This document shows positions 15,614-24,064 of a stretch of DNA of 35,044 nucleotides, one piece after another. Source of the stretch: an uncultured Collinsella sp. (GTDB taxonomy: Bacteria > Actinomycetota > Coriobacteriia > Coriobacteriales > Coriobacteriaceae); the NCBI GenBank assembly GCA_900554905.1, contig USJB01000001.1, positions 1 through 35,044 of the forward strand, given 5' to 3'. Made by a program: the position numbers and the translations under genes. Every line of letters starts with the position of its first letter. Positions within the stretch are counted from its first letter, which is position 1. The notes beneath the pieces are model-generated. The model saw nothing but the letters and a program-made list of their open reading frames with translations, had not been told where the DNA came from and ran no database searches.

Positions 15614-16057
15614 ATGGTTGGCTTTATTCTTACCGGTCATGGACAGTTCGCACCCGGCCTCGCAAGCGCTATCGCTATGGTTGCTGGCGACCAGCCCGCT
15701 TTTACCGTCGTTCCTTTTGAGGGCGACCAGGCTGCTTCCTACGGTGAGGATCTCCGCGCCGCTATTACCGCCATGCGCGAGGAGTGCGATGGCGTGCTTG
15801 TCTTTACCGACCTGCTTGGCGGCACCCCGTTCAACCAGTCGATGATGATTGCCCAGGATGTCGACAACGTCGAGGTTCTGACTGGCACCAACCTTCCCAT
15901 GGTTATTGAGCTTCTGTTCCTCCGCGGCAATGCCACGCTCGCCGAGCTTGGCGAGCAGGCCGTGACCGTTGGCCAGACGGGCGTCACCGCCCAGACGGTC
16001 GCATCCGTTGCCGGCTCCGAGGAAGAGGATATCTTCGGCGACGAGGACGGCATCTAA
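15614..16057 (+). CDS. agaF: PTS EIIA, mannose/GalNAc family
   Basis: Takes phosphate from HPr and passes it to EIIB. The 147-residue protein has the phosphorylatable His9 in LTGHGQFAPGL and the family motif VFTDLLGGTPFN near residues 70-81. The C-terminal end is acidic. It is the first gene of an EIIA-YajC-EIIB-EIIC-EIID operon. The gene symbol reflects the surrounding AgaS/AgaA-like genes; the sugar could also be another hexosamine or hexose of the mannose family. Confidence 0.88.
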   Translation: MVGFILTGHGQFAPGLASAIAMVAGDQPAFTVVPFEGDQAASYGEDLRAAITAMREECDGVLVFTDLLGGTPFNQSMMIAQDVDNVEVLTGTNLPMVIELLFLRGNATLAELGEQAVTVGQTGVTAQTVASVAGSEEEDIFGDEDGI

Positions 16058-16338
16058 TGGCCGATTTCGGAGCCAACGTCCTGAGCTCCTCGGTCGCCCT
16101 TTTAGGCCTGCTTGTCATCATGGGCTTGATTTACACCATCTGGTCGCAAAACAACATGAAGAAGAAGCAGAAGTACTTCAAGGAGCTGCACACCGAGCTC
16201 AAGCCGGGTCAAGAGGTTCTTTTCGCCGGCGGTATCTACGGAACCGTCAAAGGCATCGAAGGCGAGAAGGTCCAGATCAAAGTCCGATCCGGAGCCGTCG
16301 TAGATGTTTCGCGTTACGCGATTCAGGAGATCAAGTAG
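16057..16338 (+). CDS. YajC-like membrane protein inside a PTS operon
   Basis: A 93-residue YajC-type protein: short outside N-terminus, one helix (about 8-29), a basic MKKKQKYF stretch, then the cytoplasmic core LKPGQEVLFAGGIYGTVKGIEGEKVQIKVRSGAVVDVSRYAIQ. YajC normally accompanies SecDF in protein export. Here it shares TAATG with the end of EIIA and lies between EIIA and EIIB, so it is translated as part of the PTS. YajC-annotated genes are also known in some streptococcal Aga/hyaluronate-type PTS operons. Its role in sugar uptake is unknown; assisting assembly of EIIC/EIID is an inference. Confidence 0.85.
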   Translation: MADFGANVLSSSVALLGLLVIMGLIYTIWSQNNMKKKQKYFKELHTELKPGQEVLFAGGIYGTVKGIEGEKVQIKVRSGAVVDVSRYAIQEIK

Positions 16339-16374
16339 CTGTCGTCAGCAAATATCGAAAGGAAGCTGATCAAC

Positions 16375-16857
16375 ATGGCAGAACCCAACATTCTTCTTAC
16401 CCGCATCGATAACCGACTGGTTCATGGTCAGGTTGCAACCCAGTGGAACTCCACCCTGGGCTCCAACCTCATCCTCGTCGCCAACGACGACGTGGCGTCC
16501 AACACCATGCGCCAGAACCTCATGAAGATGGCCGCTCCCGCCGGCGTCGCTACGCGTTTCTTCTCCCTGCAGAAGACCATCGACGTCATTGGCAAGGCGA
16601 GCCCGCGCCAGAAGATCTTCATCGTGGCCGAAACACCGGAAGACGTGCTTACGCTCGTCAAGGGCGGTGTGCCTATAAAGAAGGTAAACATCGGCAACAT
16701 GCACATGTCGGAAGGAAAGCGCCAAGTCGCCACCTCCGTCGCAGTTAACGACGAGGATGTCGCTGCGTTTAAAGAGCTGCAGGAATTGGGGGTGGAGTTG
16801 GAGATCAGGCGCGTTCCGAGCACGCCTGTTGAGGACACGAGCAAGCTCTTCTCGTAA
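16375..16857 (+). CDS. agaV: PTS EIIB, mannose/GalNAc family
   Basis: Cytoplasmic phosphocarrier that donates phosphate to the sugar during EIIC/EIID transport. The 160-residue protein has the active-site segment LLTRIDNRLVHGQV with His17, and the family patterns LVKGGVPIKKVNIGNMH and FKELQELGVELEIR. It is an intact member, in contrast to its paralogue at 26101. A GTCAGG/CCTGAC hairpin (16875-16894) lies between it and EIIC and may adjust relative expression. Confidence 0.9.
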   Translation: MAEPNILLTRIDNRLVHGQVATQWNSTLGSNLILVANDDVASNTMRQNLMKMAAPAGVATRFFSLQKTIDVIGKASPRQKIFIVAETPEDVLTLVKGGVPIKKVNIGNMHMSEGKRQVATSVAVNDEDVAAFKELQELGVELEIRRVPSTPVEDTSKLFS

Positions 16858-16947
16858 TCCTCGTGATCCACGTTGTCAGGAGTGAAACCCTGACGTTCTG
16901 TACGTGAAATCCAAAGTGCGTACATACATTTTGAAAGGAGGAGCAAG

Positions 16948-17748
16948 ATGGAATACTCGATCATCCAGATCGCTCTGGTCTTCGTCGTCACGTTCATCGC
17001 GGCAATCGACCAGTTTGACTTCCTCGAGTCTCTCTATCAGCCCATCGTCACCGGCGCCGTCATCGGTCTTATCCTTGGCGACCTCAACACCGGTCTTCTC
17101 GTGGGTGGTACCTATCAGCTCATGACGATCGGCAACATGCCGATCGGAGGCGCTCAGCCGCCTAACGCCGTCATCGGCGGCATCATGGCAGCCATTCTCG
17201 CTATCGCCACGGGTCTCGAGCCCAACGCGGCAGTCGGCCTCGCCATTCCGTTCGCTCTGCTTGGCCAGCTTGGCGTTACCCTGGTCTTCACGCTTATGTC
17301 CCCGCTTATGTCCACGGCCGATAACATGGCTCACAACGCGGACACCAAGGGCATCGAGCGCCTGAACTACTTCGCCATGGCTCTGCTCGGCCTGATCTTC
17401 GCTGTCGTCGTCACCCTGTTCTTCATCGCTGGCGCTACCATCGGTCAGACCATCGCTTCTGCCATCCCGACTTGGCTGCAGACCGGTCTCTCCGCTGCAG
17501 GCGGCATGATGCGCTTCGTCGGCTTCGCCGTCCTGCTCAAGGTTATGATGAACCGCGATATGTGGGGCTTCTTCCTCATGGGCTTTGGCCTCGCGCTCAT
17601 CACCGTTGCCAACGATTCGCTGGCAACCCCTGCTCTGCTCATCCTCGCTCTCATCGGCTTCGGCATCGCTTTCTGGGACTTCCAGCAGCAGACCGAGCTG
17701 AAGGGTGCAGCTGTTTCTGACGGAGGTGACTTCGAAGATGGCATCTAA
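16948..17748 (+). CDS. agaW: PTS EIIC, mannose/GalNAc family permease
   Basis: Membrane component forming the sugar path with EIID. The 266-residue, multi-helix protein has GDLNTGLLVGGTYQLMTIGNM and the following Gly/Pro-rich PIGGAQPPNAVIGG segment typical of the family near residues 47-80. A strong AAAGGAGGAG precedes the ATG. Its last codons overlap the start of EIID by 11 bases. Confidence 0.92.
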   Translation: MEYSIIQIALVFVVTFIAAIDQFDFLESLYQPIVTGAVIGLILGDLNTGLLVGGTYQLMTIGNMPIGGAQPPNAVIGGIMAAILAIATGLEPNAAVGLAIPFALLGQLGVTLVFTLMSPLMSTADNMAHNADTKGIERLNYFAMALLGLIFAVVVTLFFIAGATIGQTIASAIPTWLQTGLSAAGGMMRFVGFAVLLKVMMNRDMWGFFLMGFGLALITVANDSLATPALLILALIGFGIAFWDFQQQTELKGAAVSDGGDFEDGI

Positions 17749-18820
17749 TGAGTATGTGATCCCGGAGCACTACGAGGATCTCACTCCTGCTCCGCAGCTC
17801 GACCAGAAGACCCTCAACAAGATGGCTTGGCGCTCCTGCTTCCTGCAGGCATCGTTCAACTACGAGCGCATGCAGGCCGCTGGCTGGCTTTACTCCATCA
17901 TCCCCGGTCTGGAGAAGATCCACACCAACAAGAACGACCTCGCGGCTTCCATGAGCCACAACCTGGAGTTCTTCAACACCCACCCGTTCCTCGTCACCTT
18001 TGTTATGGGCATCGTGCTTTCGCTCGAGCAGAACAAGGTTGACATCCCCACGATCCGCGCCGTCCGCGTCGCCGCAATGGGCCCGCTCGGTGGTATCGGT
18101 GACGCCCTGTTCTGGCTGACGCTCGTGCCTATCACGGCCGGCATCACCTCCAACATGGCCATCAACGGCAACGCCGCTGCGCCGATCATCTTCCTGGTGA
18201 TCTTCAACGCCGTCCAGTTCGCTCTGCGCTTCTGGCTCATGAACTGGTCCTACAAGCTTGGCACCAGCGCTATTGACGCTCTGACCGCCAACATGCAGGC
18301 CTTCACGCGTGCCGCTTCCATCATGGGCGTCTTCGTCGTCGGTTGCCTGGTCGTCACCATGGGTGGCACCCAGATCAACCTCCAGATCCCCAACGGCACC
18401 ACCCGTGGCCTCTCCGCTACTACCGTGATCGTCTCCGAGAAGGAGGCCGAGAACTTCACCGGTATGGAGGGCATCGATACCGAGACCGCTGAGGCCGGTA
18501 CCATCGCCATGACCGATGAGGACGGCAACGCCCTCACCGCTTCCGATGCCGACGGCAACGCTGTCGAGTGCGGCGTCACCGATCTGGGCAACGGCATGGA
18601 GTCCGTTACCTACGGCACCGTTACCGAGGATCCGGTCAACTTCTCTGTTGCCGACACCCTCAACACCATCGTCCCGAAGCTTGTCCCGCTTATGCTTACG
18701 CTGCTGCTTTACTACATGTTCGCTAAGCACAGCTGGACCCCGACCAAGGGCATTCTGCTGCTCTTCGTCCTTGGCATCCTGGGCGCTGGCCCGCTTGGTC
18801 TCTGGCCGAGCATCTGGTAA
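17738..18820 (+). CDS. agaD: PTS EIID, mannose/GalNAc family, with an outside-loop insertion
   Basis: Second membrane component of the mannose-family PTS. The start MASNEYVIPEHYEDLTP has GGAGGTGA (17722-17729) inside EIIC. Family features are MAWRSCFLQASFNYERMQAAGW and FFNTHPFLVTFVMGIVLSLE. Ordinary EIID proteins are about 260-300 residues; this has 360. The excess is mostly a hydrophilic stretch at about residues 215-290, between GGTQINLQIP and the DTLNTIVPKLVPLMLTLLLYY helices, with Asp/Gly-rich TDEDGNALTASDADGN near 259-274. It likely lies in a loop and may bind cations or contact a glycan; this is inference. Confidence 0.9.
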   Translation: MASNEYVIPEHYEDLTPAPQLDQKTLNKMAWRSCFLQASFNYERMQAAGWLYSIIPGLEKIHTNKNDLAASMSHNLEFFNTHPFLVTFVMGIVLSLEQNKVDIPTIRAVRVAAMGPLGGIGDALFWLTLVPITAGITSNMAINGNAAAPIIFLVIFNAVQFALRFWLMNWSYKLGTSAIDALTANMQAFTRAASIMGVFVVGCLVVTMGGTQINLQIPNGTTRGLSATTVIVSEKEAENFTGMEGIDTETAEAGTIAMTDEDGNALTASDADGNAVECGVTDLGNGMESVTYGTVTEDPVNFSVADTLNTIVPKLVPLMLTLLLYYMFAKHSWTPTKGILLLFVLGILGAGPLGLWPSIW

Positions 18821-18833
18821 GGCTCTAGCTTGA

Positions 18834-18862
18834 GGGGTGTGTCCCTACGCGGCTCACACCCC
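18834..18862 (+). terminator. First hairpin after the PTS operon
   Basis: GGGGTGTG (18834-18841) pairs with CACACCCC (18855-18862). No T-run follows; the true terminator is the next hairpin. Confidence 0.45.
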
Positions 18863-18890
18863 GACCCCTTAAGCCATGTGTATGTTAAAA

Positions 18891-18925
18891 GCCGCGTGCT
18901 CGAAAGAGCGCGCGGCTTTTGTTTT
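18891..18925 (+). terminator. Intrinsic terminator of the PTS operon
   Basis: GCCGCGTGCTC and GAGCGCGCGGC pair around GAAA, followed by TTTTGTTTT. Confidence 0.88.
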
Positions 18926-18926
18926 C

Positions 18927-18956
18927 TTGATGATTCGGGTGTTGCAGACTGATAAT
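18927..18956 (+). promoter_or_regulatory. Promoter of the GntR regulator gene
   Basis: TTGATG (18927-18932), 18-base spacer, GATAAT (18951-18956). It would give a 45-base leader. Confidence 0.5.
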
Positions 18957-19005
18957 GCTTAACACCCTAGGTAGTTAGCCGAATTCGAGCAAAAGGGAGG
19001 ATAGG

Positions 19006-19737
19006 ATGGCGATCGGAGCGCGTAAGCAACCGCTGTACGATCAGCTGGTCGATATTCTGACCGAAAAGATCGACCATGAATATCGCGCCGGTGACATGAT
19101 TCCTTCCGAGCGCGAACTTTCGGAGCGCTATGGTCTCTCGCGCACTACGGTACGCCTGGCTCTGCAGGAACTGGAGCGTTTAGGACTGGTGGTTCGGCAG
19201 CACGGTCGCGGTACCTTTGTGACCGACCGTTCGGCAAAGGCAACCAATCTTATGCAGTCCTACAGCTTTACCGAGCAGATGCGCGCGATGGGTCGAGAAC
19301 CCGAGACCACGATTCTCGAGTTTTGCGAGATGGAGGCCGATAAGAATCTGGCCGAGCATATGGGATTGCGTATCGGTGATCGCATTTTTAAGCTTAAGCG
19401 CCTTCGTTCTGCCGACAACATGCCCATGATGGTCGAACGCAGCTATCTACCAGTTCGTCAATTTTTGTCCCTAAAGCGACCGCTGCTGGAGCGTAAGCCG
19501 CTTTACGATGTGATTGAGCAAGACTTTCAGCAAAAGATACGCGTGGCCGAAGAGGAGTTCTATGCGAGCATAGCCCGTCCCACCGACGCTCACCTTTTGG
19601 GAATTGTCGAGGGCTCGCCTGTGCTCGATTTGGTCAGGACTACGTATAACGAGTCAAACGAGGTTGTGGAGTATACACTCTCGGTTGCTCGTGCCGATCA
19701 GTTTAAATACAAGGTTTACCACCAGCGTAGCGATTAG
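19006..19737 (+). CDS. GntR family regulator, HutC subfamily (UTRA domain)
   Basis: A 243-residue regulator with the N-terminal winged helix (IPSERELSERYGLSRTTVRLALQELERLGLVVRQHGRGTFV, about 32-73) and a C-terminal UTRA ligand domain (about 95-235). HutC-type regulators of this kind (NagR, DasR, AgaR2) sense phosphorylated amino sugars. It lies between the PTS operon and agaS, both preceded by TGGTTACTACCAG, its likely operator. GGGAGGATAGG before the ATG is a strong ribosome binding site. The ligand, perhaps GalNAc-6-P or GalN-6-P, is inferred from context. Confidence 0.9.
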   Translation: MAIGARKQPLYDQLVDILTEKIDHEYRAGDMIPSERELSERYGLSRTTVRLALQELERLGLVVRQHGRGTFVTDRSAKATNLMQSYSFTEQMRAMGREPETTILEFCEMEADKNLAEHMGLRIGDRIFKLKRLRSADNMPMMVERSYLPVRQFLSLKRPLLERKPLYDVIEQDFQQKIRVAEEEFYASIARPTDAHLLGIVEGSPVLDLVRTTYNESNEVVEYTLSVARADQFKYKVYHQRSD

Positions 19738-19776
19738 TGTCCGCATCGTTTCCATATGATGATTCTTTGCATTTAA

Positions 19777-19790
19777 CTGGTTACTACCAG
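19777..19790. promoter_or_regulatory. Candidate GntR operator before agaS
   Basis: The 14-base palindrome CTGGTTACTACCAG occupies the expected -35 area of the agaS promoter (-10 TATAAT at 19807-19812), so binding should repress. It shares 13 bases exactly with the site at 15485. Confidence 0.68.
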
Positions 19791-19806
19791 ATAACCAACC
19801 GAAGTG

Positions 19807-19812
19807 TATAAT
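19807..19812 (+). promoter_or_regulatory. agaS promoter -10
   Basis: A consensus TATAAT, 40 bases before the agaS ATG. The -35 area is taken up by the palindromic operator and has no clear hexamer. Confidence 0.5.
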
Positions 19813-19851
19813 TGCACGTCAGAGGATTACTTCTAGAGAGAGGTATTAGAA

Positions 19852-21018
19852 ATGTTCGAGAAGAGTGTCGAGGAGCTCACCGAGCTCGGCGCCCAGATCA
19901 CCACGGCCGAGATTGCTCAGCAGCCCGAGCTTTGGCGTGATACGCTCAACATCTATCGCGAGAACAAGGAGGCCATCGAGGCCTTCCTGGCCGAGGCTCG
20001 CGCTATGGGCGAGGGCCGTCTGTCCGTTGTCTTCACCGGTGCCGGTACGTCCGACTATGTTGGCGATACCTGCGCCCCGTACCTGCGTCACGCTGGCAAC
20101 ACTGATCTCTACGACTTTAAGCCCATCGCCACGACCGACATCGTGAGCGCCCCGCGCGACTTCCTACGCGCCGAGGATCCCACGCTCGTGGTTTCCTTCG
20201 CCCGCTCTGGCAACAGCCCCGAGAGCCTTGCCGCCGTTGCCGTTGCCAAGGAGCTCGTCCACAACGTCAAGTTCCTCAACATCACCTGCGCTCCCGAGGG
20301 CAAGCTCGCCGTCGAGTCTGCCGATGATCCCAACGCGCTGACGCTGCTCATTCCGCGCGCCAACGACAAGGGCTTCGCCATGACCGGTTCTTATTCCTGC
20401 ATGACCCTGCTCTCCACCCTTATTTTTGACACTGCCTCTGACGAGCAGAAGGCCGAGTGGGTCGAGACCATCGCCAAGATGGGCGAGGAGGTCATCTCCC
20501 GTGAGCCCGAGATCGCCGATTACCTGGCTGGCGACTTCAACCGCGTGACCTACCTGGGCTCCGGCTCCTTTGGCGGCCTTGCTCAGGAGAGCCAGCTTAA
20601 GATTCTCGAGCTTGCTCACGGCCTGGTTGCCACTTCTTACGACACCTCCATGGGCTATCGTCACGGACCTAAGTCCTTCGTCGACGATAAGACGCTCGTC
20701 TTCGTGTTCGTCAACAACGACGCCTACACCCGTCAGTACGACATCGACATCCTCAACGAGATCGGTGGCGACGAGATCGCTCAGCACACCATCGCCGTTC
20801 AGCAGGAAGGTGCCACCGTCTATGAGGGTGAGTCCTTCACCTTTAAGGGCTACGAGGCACTTCCCGAGGGCTACCTTGCTCTGCCGTTCGTGATGTTTGC
20901 CCAGGCTATCAGCCTGCTCAACTCCGTGCGCGTGGGCAACACGCCCGATACGCCGAGCCCCACCGGCACGGTCAACCGCGTGGTTAAGGGCGTGACGATT
21001 CACCCCTTCACCGCTTAA
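19852..21018 (+). CDS. agaS: AgaS-type SIS-domain deaminase/isomerase
   Basis: AgaS converts galactosamine-6-phosphate to tagatose-6-phosphate and ammonia. The 388-residue protein has two SIS domains: the first with FTGAGTSDYVGD and SFARSGNSPESLAAV, the second with YLGSGSFGGLAQE and YRHGPKSF. The ending GNTPDTPSPTGTVNRVVKG is typical of AgaS and absent from GlmS. It follows a GntR operator and leads into the deacetylase gene after a terminator. A glucosamine-6-phosphate deaminase role is possible but the AgaS pattern is closer. Confidence 0.87.
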   Translation: MFEKSVEELTELGAQITTAEIAQQPELWRDTLNIYRENKEAIEAFLAEARAMGEGRLSVVFTGAGTSDYVGDTCAPYLRHAGNTDLYDFKPIATTDIVSAPRDFLRAEDPTLVVSFARSGNSPESLAAVAVAKELVHNVKFLNITCAPEGKLAVESADDPNALTLLIPRANDKGFAMTGSYSCMTLLSTLIFDTASDEQKAEWVETIAKMGEEVISREPEIADYLAGDFNRVTYLGSGSFGGLAQESQLKILELAHGLVATSYDTSMGYRHGPKSFVDDKTLVFVFVNNDAYTRQYDIDILNEIGGDEIAQHTIAVQQEGATVYEGESFTFKGYEALPEGYLALPFVMFAQAISLLNSVRVGNTPDTPSPTGTVNRVVKGVTIHPFTA

Positions 21019-21036
21019 TCGCGTCCCCCTGTAAGG

Positions 21037-21078
21037 GCGCCCGTCCGCTCATAACGGCGGGCGGGCGCTTTTTGTTTT
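21037..21078 (+). terminator. Intrinsic terminator after agaS
   Basis: GCGCCCG (21037-21043) pairs with CGGGCGC (21062-21068), with an inner CCG/CGG, then TTTTTGTTTT. A TATAAG at 21091-21096 may restart transcription for the next gene. Confidence 0.8.
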
Positions 21079-21135
21079 ACGTGAGCTGGGTATAAGCATC
21101 ACCACAGTCAACTGCTTTAGAAGCGAGGAGTGCAT

Positions 21136-22305
21136 ATGAGCACGTACGCAATTAAGGCTGACAAGTTCTTCTTGCCGGCAGGCCCGCAACTGGGCGGCTA
21201 TCTTATGGTCGAGGATGGCGTCTTTGGCGCCTGGCAGGCCGACGAGCCCTCTTGCGAGATTAAGGACTACACGGGATCGTGGATCGCACCGGGTATGGTC
21301 GATACTCACATCCATGGCTTCTACAACCACTCAACTACCGATAACGATCCCGAGGGCATCGATATCAGCTCGACCGAGCTCGCCCGTCGCGGCACCACCA
21401 GCTGGCTGCCCACGACGTTCACCGATGGCGTCGAGCAGATCAAGGACGCCTGCGCCGCCATCGCTCAGGCGGACGAGGGTCGCGGCCCCGACTTCTGCGG
21501 TGCTCGCATTCAGGGCATCTACCTGGAGGGCCCCTTCTTTACCATGAAGCACGTGGGTGCGCAGAACCCCGCTTACCTGATCGATCCCTCCGAGGAGGTC
21601 TTCGATCAGTGGCAGGAGGCTGCGGGTGGTCGCATCGTTAAGAGCGCCATGGCGGCCGAGCGCGACGGTGCCGCTGCTTATGCGGCTGCTCTGAATGCCA
21701 AGGGTGTGGTGACCAGCATCGGTCACTCCGACGCCACCTACGATGAGTGCATCGCCGCCATCAACGCCGGTGCCAGCTGCTTTACGCATACCTATAACGG
21801 TCAGCGCGGGCTGCATCACCGTGAGCCCGGTGTCGTGGGCGCTGCCATGTCCACGCCCGAGACCTACGCCGAGATCATCTGTGACGGCAAGCACGTTAAC
21901 CCTGCCGCCATCAAGGCGCTGCTGCAGGCAAAGGGCTGGCAGCATACGGTGCTCATCACCGACTGCCTTGGCTGCGGCGGCATGCCCGAGGGCAGCTACA
22001 CCAGTGGCGGCATGGACGTCATCATGAAGGACAACCTGTGCTGGCTCGCCGACGGCAAGAGCATTGCCGGCTCGGTGCTCACGCTTGCCCAGGGCGTCAA
22101 GAACATCGTTGACTGGGGCATCGCCAGCGCCGATATCGCCATTCGCATGGCAACCGAGGTGCCGGCACGCTCCGCGCACATCGAGGATAAGTGCGGCAGC
22201 ATCATGCCGGGTCGCGACGCCGACTTTGTCGTGTTCGACCATGAGCTCACCCTCGTCGAGACGTATGTTGGCGGCCAGAGCGTCGGCAACGCCTTTACCG
22301 AGTAA
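21136..22305 (+). CDS. agaA: N-acetylhexosamine-6-phosphate deacetylase (AgaA/NagA family)
   Basis: Removes acetate from GalNAc-6-P or GlcNAc-6-P, giving the substrate of AgaS. The 389-residue amidohydrolase shows APGMVDTHIHG with the metal HxH at 58/60, LEGPFF with the metal Glu, the GHSDATYDE and THTYNG histidines, HHREPGVVGAAM and the catalytic Asp in LITDCLGCGGMPEG. The ATG at 21136 has GAGGAG (21125-21130). GalNAc preference is inferred from the neighbours agaS and the tagatose kinase. A truncated second copy of its 3' end lies at 25013-25164. Confidence 0.88.
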   Translation: MSTYAIKADKFFLPAGPQLGGYLMVEDGVFGAWQADEPSCEIKDYTGSWIAPGMVDTHIHGFYNHSTTDNDPEGIDISSTELARRGTTSWLPTTFTDGVEQIKDACAAIAQADEGRGPDFCGARIQGIYLEGPFFTMKHVGAQNPAYLIDPSEEVFDQWQEAAGGRIVKSAMAAERDGAAAYAAALNAKGVVTSIGHSDATYDECIAAINAGASCFTHTYNGQRGLHHREPGVVGAAMSTPETYAEIICDGKHVNPAAIKALLQAKGWQHTVLITDCLGCGGMPEGSYTSGGMDVIMKDNLCWLADGKSIAGSVLTLAQGVKNIVDWGIASADIAIRMATEVPARSAHIEDKCGSIMPGRDADFVVFDHELTLVETYVGGQSVGNAFTE

Positions 22306-22317
22306 CGATAGAAAAAG

Positions 22318-22349
22318 ACGGCGGGCCCGAATCTGCTCGGACCCGCCGT
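22318..22349. terminator. Bidirectional terminator between agaA and the flavodoxin gene
   Basis: ACGGCGGG (22318-22325) pairs with CCCGCCGT (22342-22349), with an inner CCGA/TCGG. It lies between convergent genes. Confidence 0.72.
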
Positions 22350-22380
22350 ATGGGTTAAACGCTCAAAAGCACCTTCACAG

Positions 22381-22965
22381 TTACAGCTTGTTAGCGATCT
22401 TCTTTGCCGTGCGCTTAACGCCGGCCACCAGGCCTCCCGCAGGATGCTCCTTCTCGTATGCTAGGCGCTTTTCGCGCTTGGCGTACTCTTCGACGATGAT
22501 GTCGCCATACTCGTCTTCGATCTTGTCGAAGAAGTCGACGGCGCCCTTAATTTCCTCAGCGGTCGGGTGTCCCTTTTGGACACCGCCGGTGAGTTTGAAC
22601 GGCCCCCACGTATCAAAGCCGGGGCAGCCGTAGACACCCATAAAGATGGCCTGCCTCATGCGGCAGATGCCATCGATATCCTTGCCGTACCACTTGTTTT
22701 TGCCACCGTAGGTCATAAGGCCAAACACCTTGTCCTGCGGCTGCAACACGTTAGTGAGCACGCGTGCCATATCTTTGTCGATCTCGGAGTAATAGATGCC
22801 CGTGGCGACACCGATCAGATGATATTCGTGCAGGTTGGGATACTCGTTTTTGCCGAGCGCCTTGACGTCGAGGGTATCGATCTCGGGGTGTGCCTCGACG
22901 ATGGCGTCCACGAGCTTTTTCGTATTGCCGTGATGGCGCGAGGCGTAGAGGATGATGGTTCGCAT
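22381..22965 (-). CDS. Flavodoxin-like protein
   Basis: A 194-residue protein beginning MRTIILYASRHHGNTKKLVDAI, which carries the FMN phosphate loop (SRHHGNTKK), then VATGIYYSEIDKD and FGLMTYGGKNKWYGKD for the flavin ring. The C-terminal 40 residues are basic and extend past the usual flavodoxin fold. The start at 22965 matches the family; an earlier in-frame ATG at 22995 lacks support. It is a single leftward gene divergent from the LacX-like gene. It probably carries electrons in an anaerobe; the partner is unknown. Confidence 0.82.
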   Translation of the reverse strand: MRTIILYASRHHGNTKKLVDAIVEAHPEIDTLDVKALGKNEYPNLHEYHLIGVATGIYYSEIDKDMARVLTNVLQPQDKVFGLMTYGGKNKWYGKDIDGICRMRQAIFMGVYGCPGFDTWGPFKLTGGVQKGHPTAEEIKGAVDFFDKIEDEYGDIIVEEYAKREKRLAYEKEHPAGGLVAGVKRTAKKIANKL

Positions 22966-23123
22966 AAGAAGGCCTTTCAGCTGTAATTGCATCAATGTCT
23001 GTATGGTACCCCGTTACATGGCTGGGATACCGGACGCATCGATGAACGTGCGGGTTTGTCCTTTGGTCAGGGCCGAGACGGGTTCTTGCGAGCAAAAAAA
23101 GCAGTTGTTCGAAAGGATGGGCA

Positions 23124-24005
23124 ATGGAATACGCTCTCTCCAACGATTCGATTTCTATTAAGGTGTCCACGGCTGGTGGTTCGTTTACCTCGATCGAGGC
23201 CGGAGGTCGCGAGTATCTGTGGCAGGGCGATCCCGCCGTGTGGTCCGGCCAGGCACCGATTTGCTTCCCGATTTGCGGAGGCTTGCGCGATAACAACGCC
23301 ATGACGTTTGCCGGGCATCATGTAAAGCTCGCTCGCCATGGGTTTGCGCGCAAACAGGAGTGGAAGCTGCTGAGCCAGAGCGAGAACGAGCTGGCGATGT
23401 GCCTGGCTTCGGAGGATAACGCCGCGCTGCTGAGCGATTATCCGTATCCGTTTAAGCTTGTCGCCCGCTATACGCTCGAGGACGCTGCCGTGCGCGTTTC
23501 CTACGAGGTCACCAACGAGGGCACCGAGGACATGCCGTTCTTTATCGGCGGTCATCCCGGCTTTAGGTGTCCGCTCGATGAGGGCGAGGCCTATACGGAC
23601 TACGAGTTGCGCTTTGAGAAGGACGAGGCTGCGGAGCTCTGCACCGCTGTCCCTTCGACTGGCTTGATTGATGTGGACAGGCGCTCCAAGAACCCCATGG
23701 TTGGAAAGACGCTGCCTCTGTCACATGAGCTCTTCGATTTTGCGGAGACCATCTTTGATGTGCTCGAGAGCCGTCAGGTCACGCTTTCCAAGAAGGGCGA
23801 GGACAAAGGCGTTTGCCTGAGCTTTGAGGGCTTCCCGTATCTCATTGTGTGGAGTAAGCCCGAGGGCGATTTTGTGGCAGTTGAACCCTGGGGCGGCCTT
23901 TCGACCTGCTCCGATGAGGACGACGTGCTTGAGCACAAGCGCGGCTGCCTTATCGCCAAGCCCAAGGATACCGTCGTTCGCTCGTTCACGATTGAGATTC
24001 TGTAA
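23124..24005 (+). CDS. Aldose 1-epimerase family protein (LacX-like)
   Basis: Likely interconverts anomers of a sugar or sugar phosphate. The 293-residue protein has the mutarotase beta-fold pattern of LacX proteins: GGREYLWQGDPAVWSGQAPICFPICGGLRD, RHGFARKQEW with the conserved His, and FFIGGHPGFRCPL. It begins a rightward unit with the tagatose-6-phosphate kinase gene. LacX genes often accompany lactose/tagatose pathways, which fits. The exact substrate is unknown. It is distinct from the second epimerase at 26908-27960. Confidence 0.82.
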   Translation: MEYALSNDSISIKVSTAGGSFTSIEAGGREYLWQGDPAVWSGQAPICFPICGGLRDNNAMTFAGHHVKLARHGFARKQEWKLLSQSENELAMCLASEDNAALLSDYPYPFKLVARYTLEDAAVRVSYEVTNEGTEDMPFFIGGHPGFRCPLDEGEAYTDYELRFEKDEAAELCTAVPSTGLIDVDRRSKNPMVGKTLPLSHELFDFAETIFDVLESRQVTLSKKGEDKGVCLSFEGFPYLIVWSKPEGDFVAVEPWGGLSTCSDEDDVLEHKRGCLIAKPKDTVVRSFTIEIL

Positions 24006-24064
24006 TTCCGTTTTGTCGACTCGTATCGCGAGGCACAAGGAGCCTGCGAGATAAGGAGCTAAAA

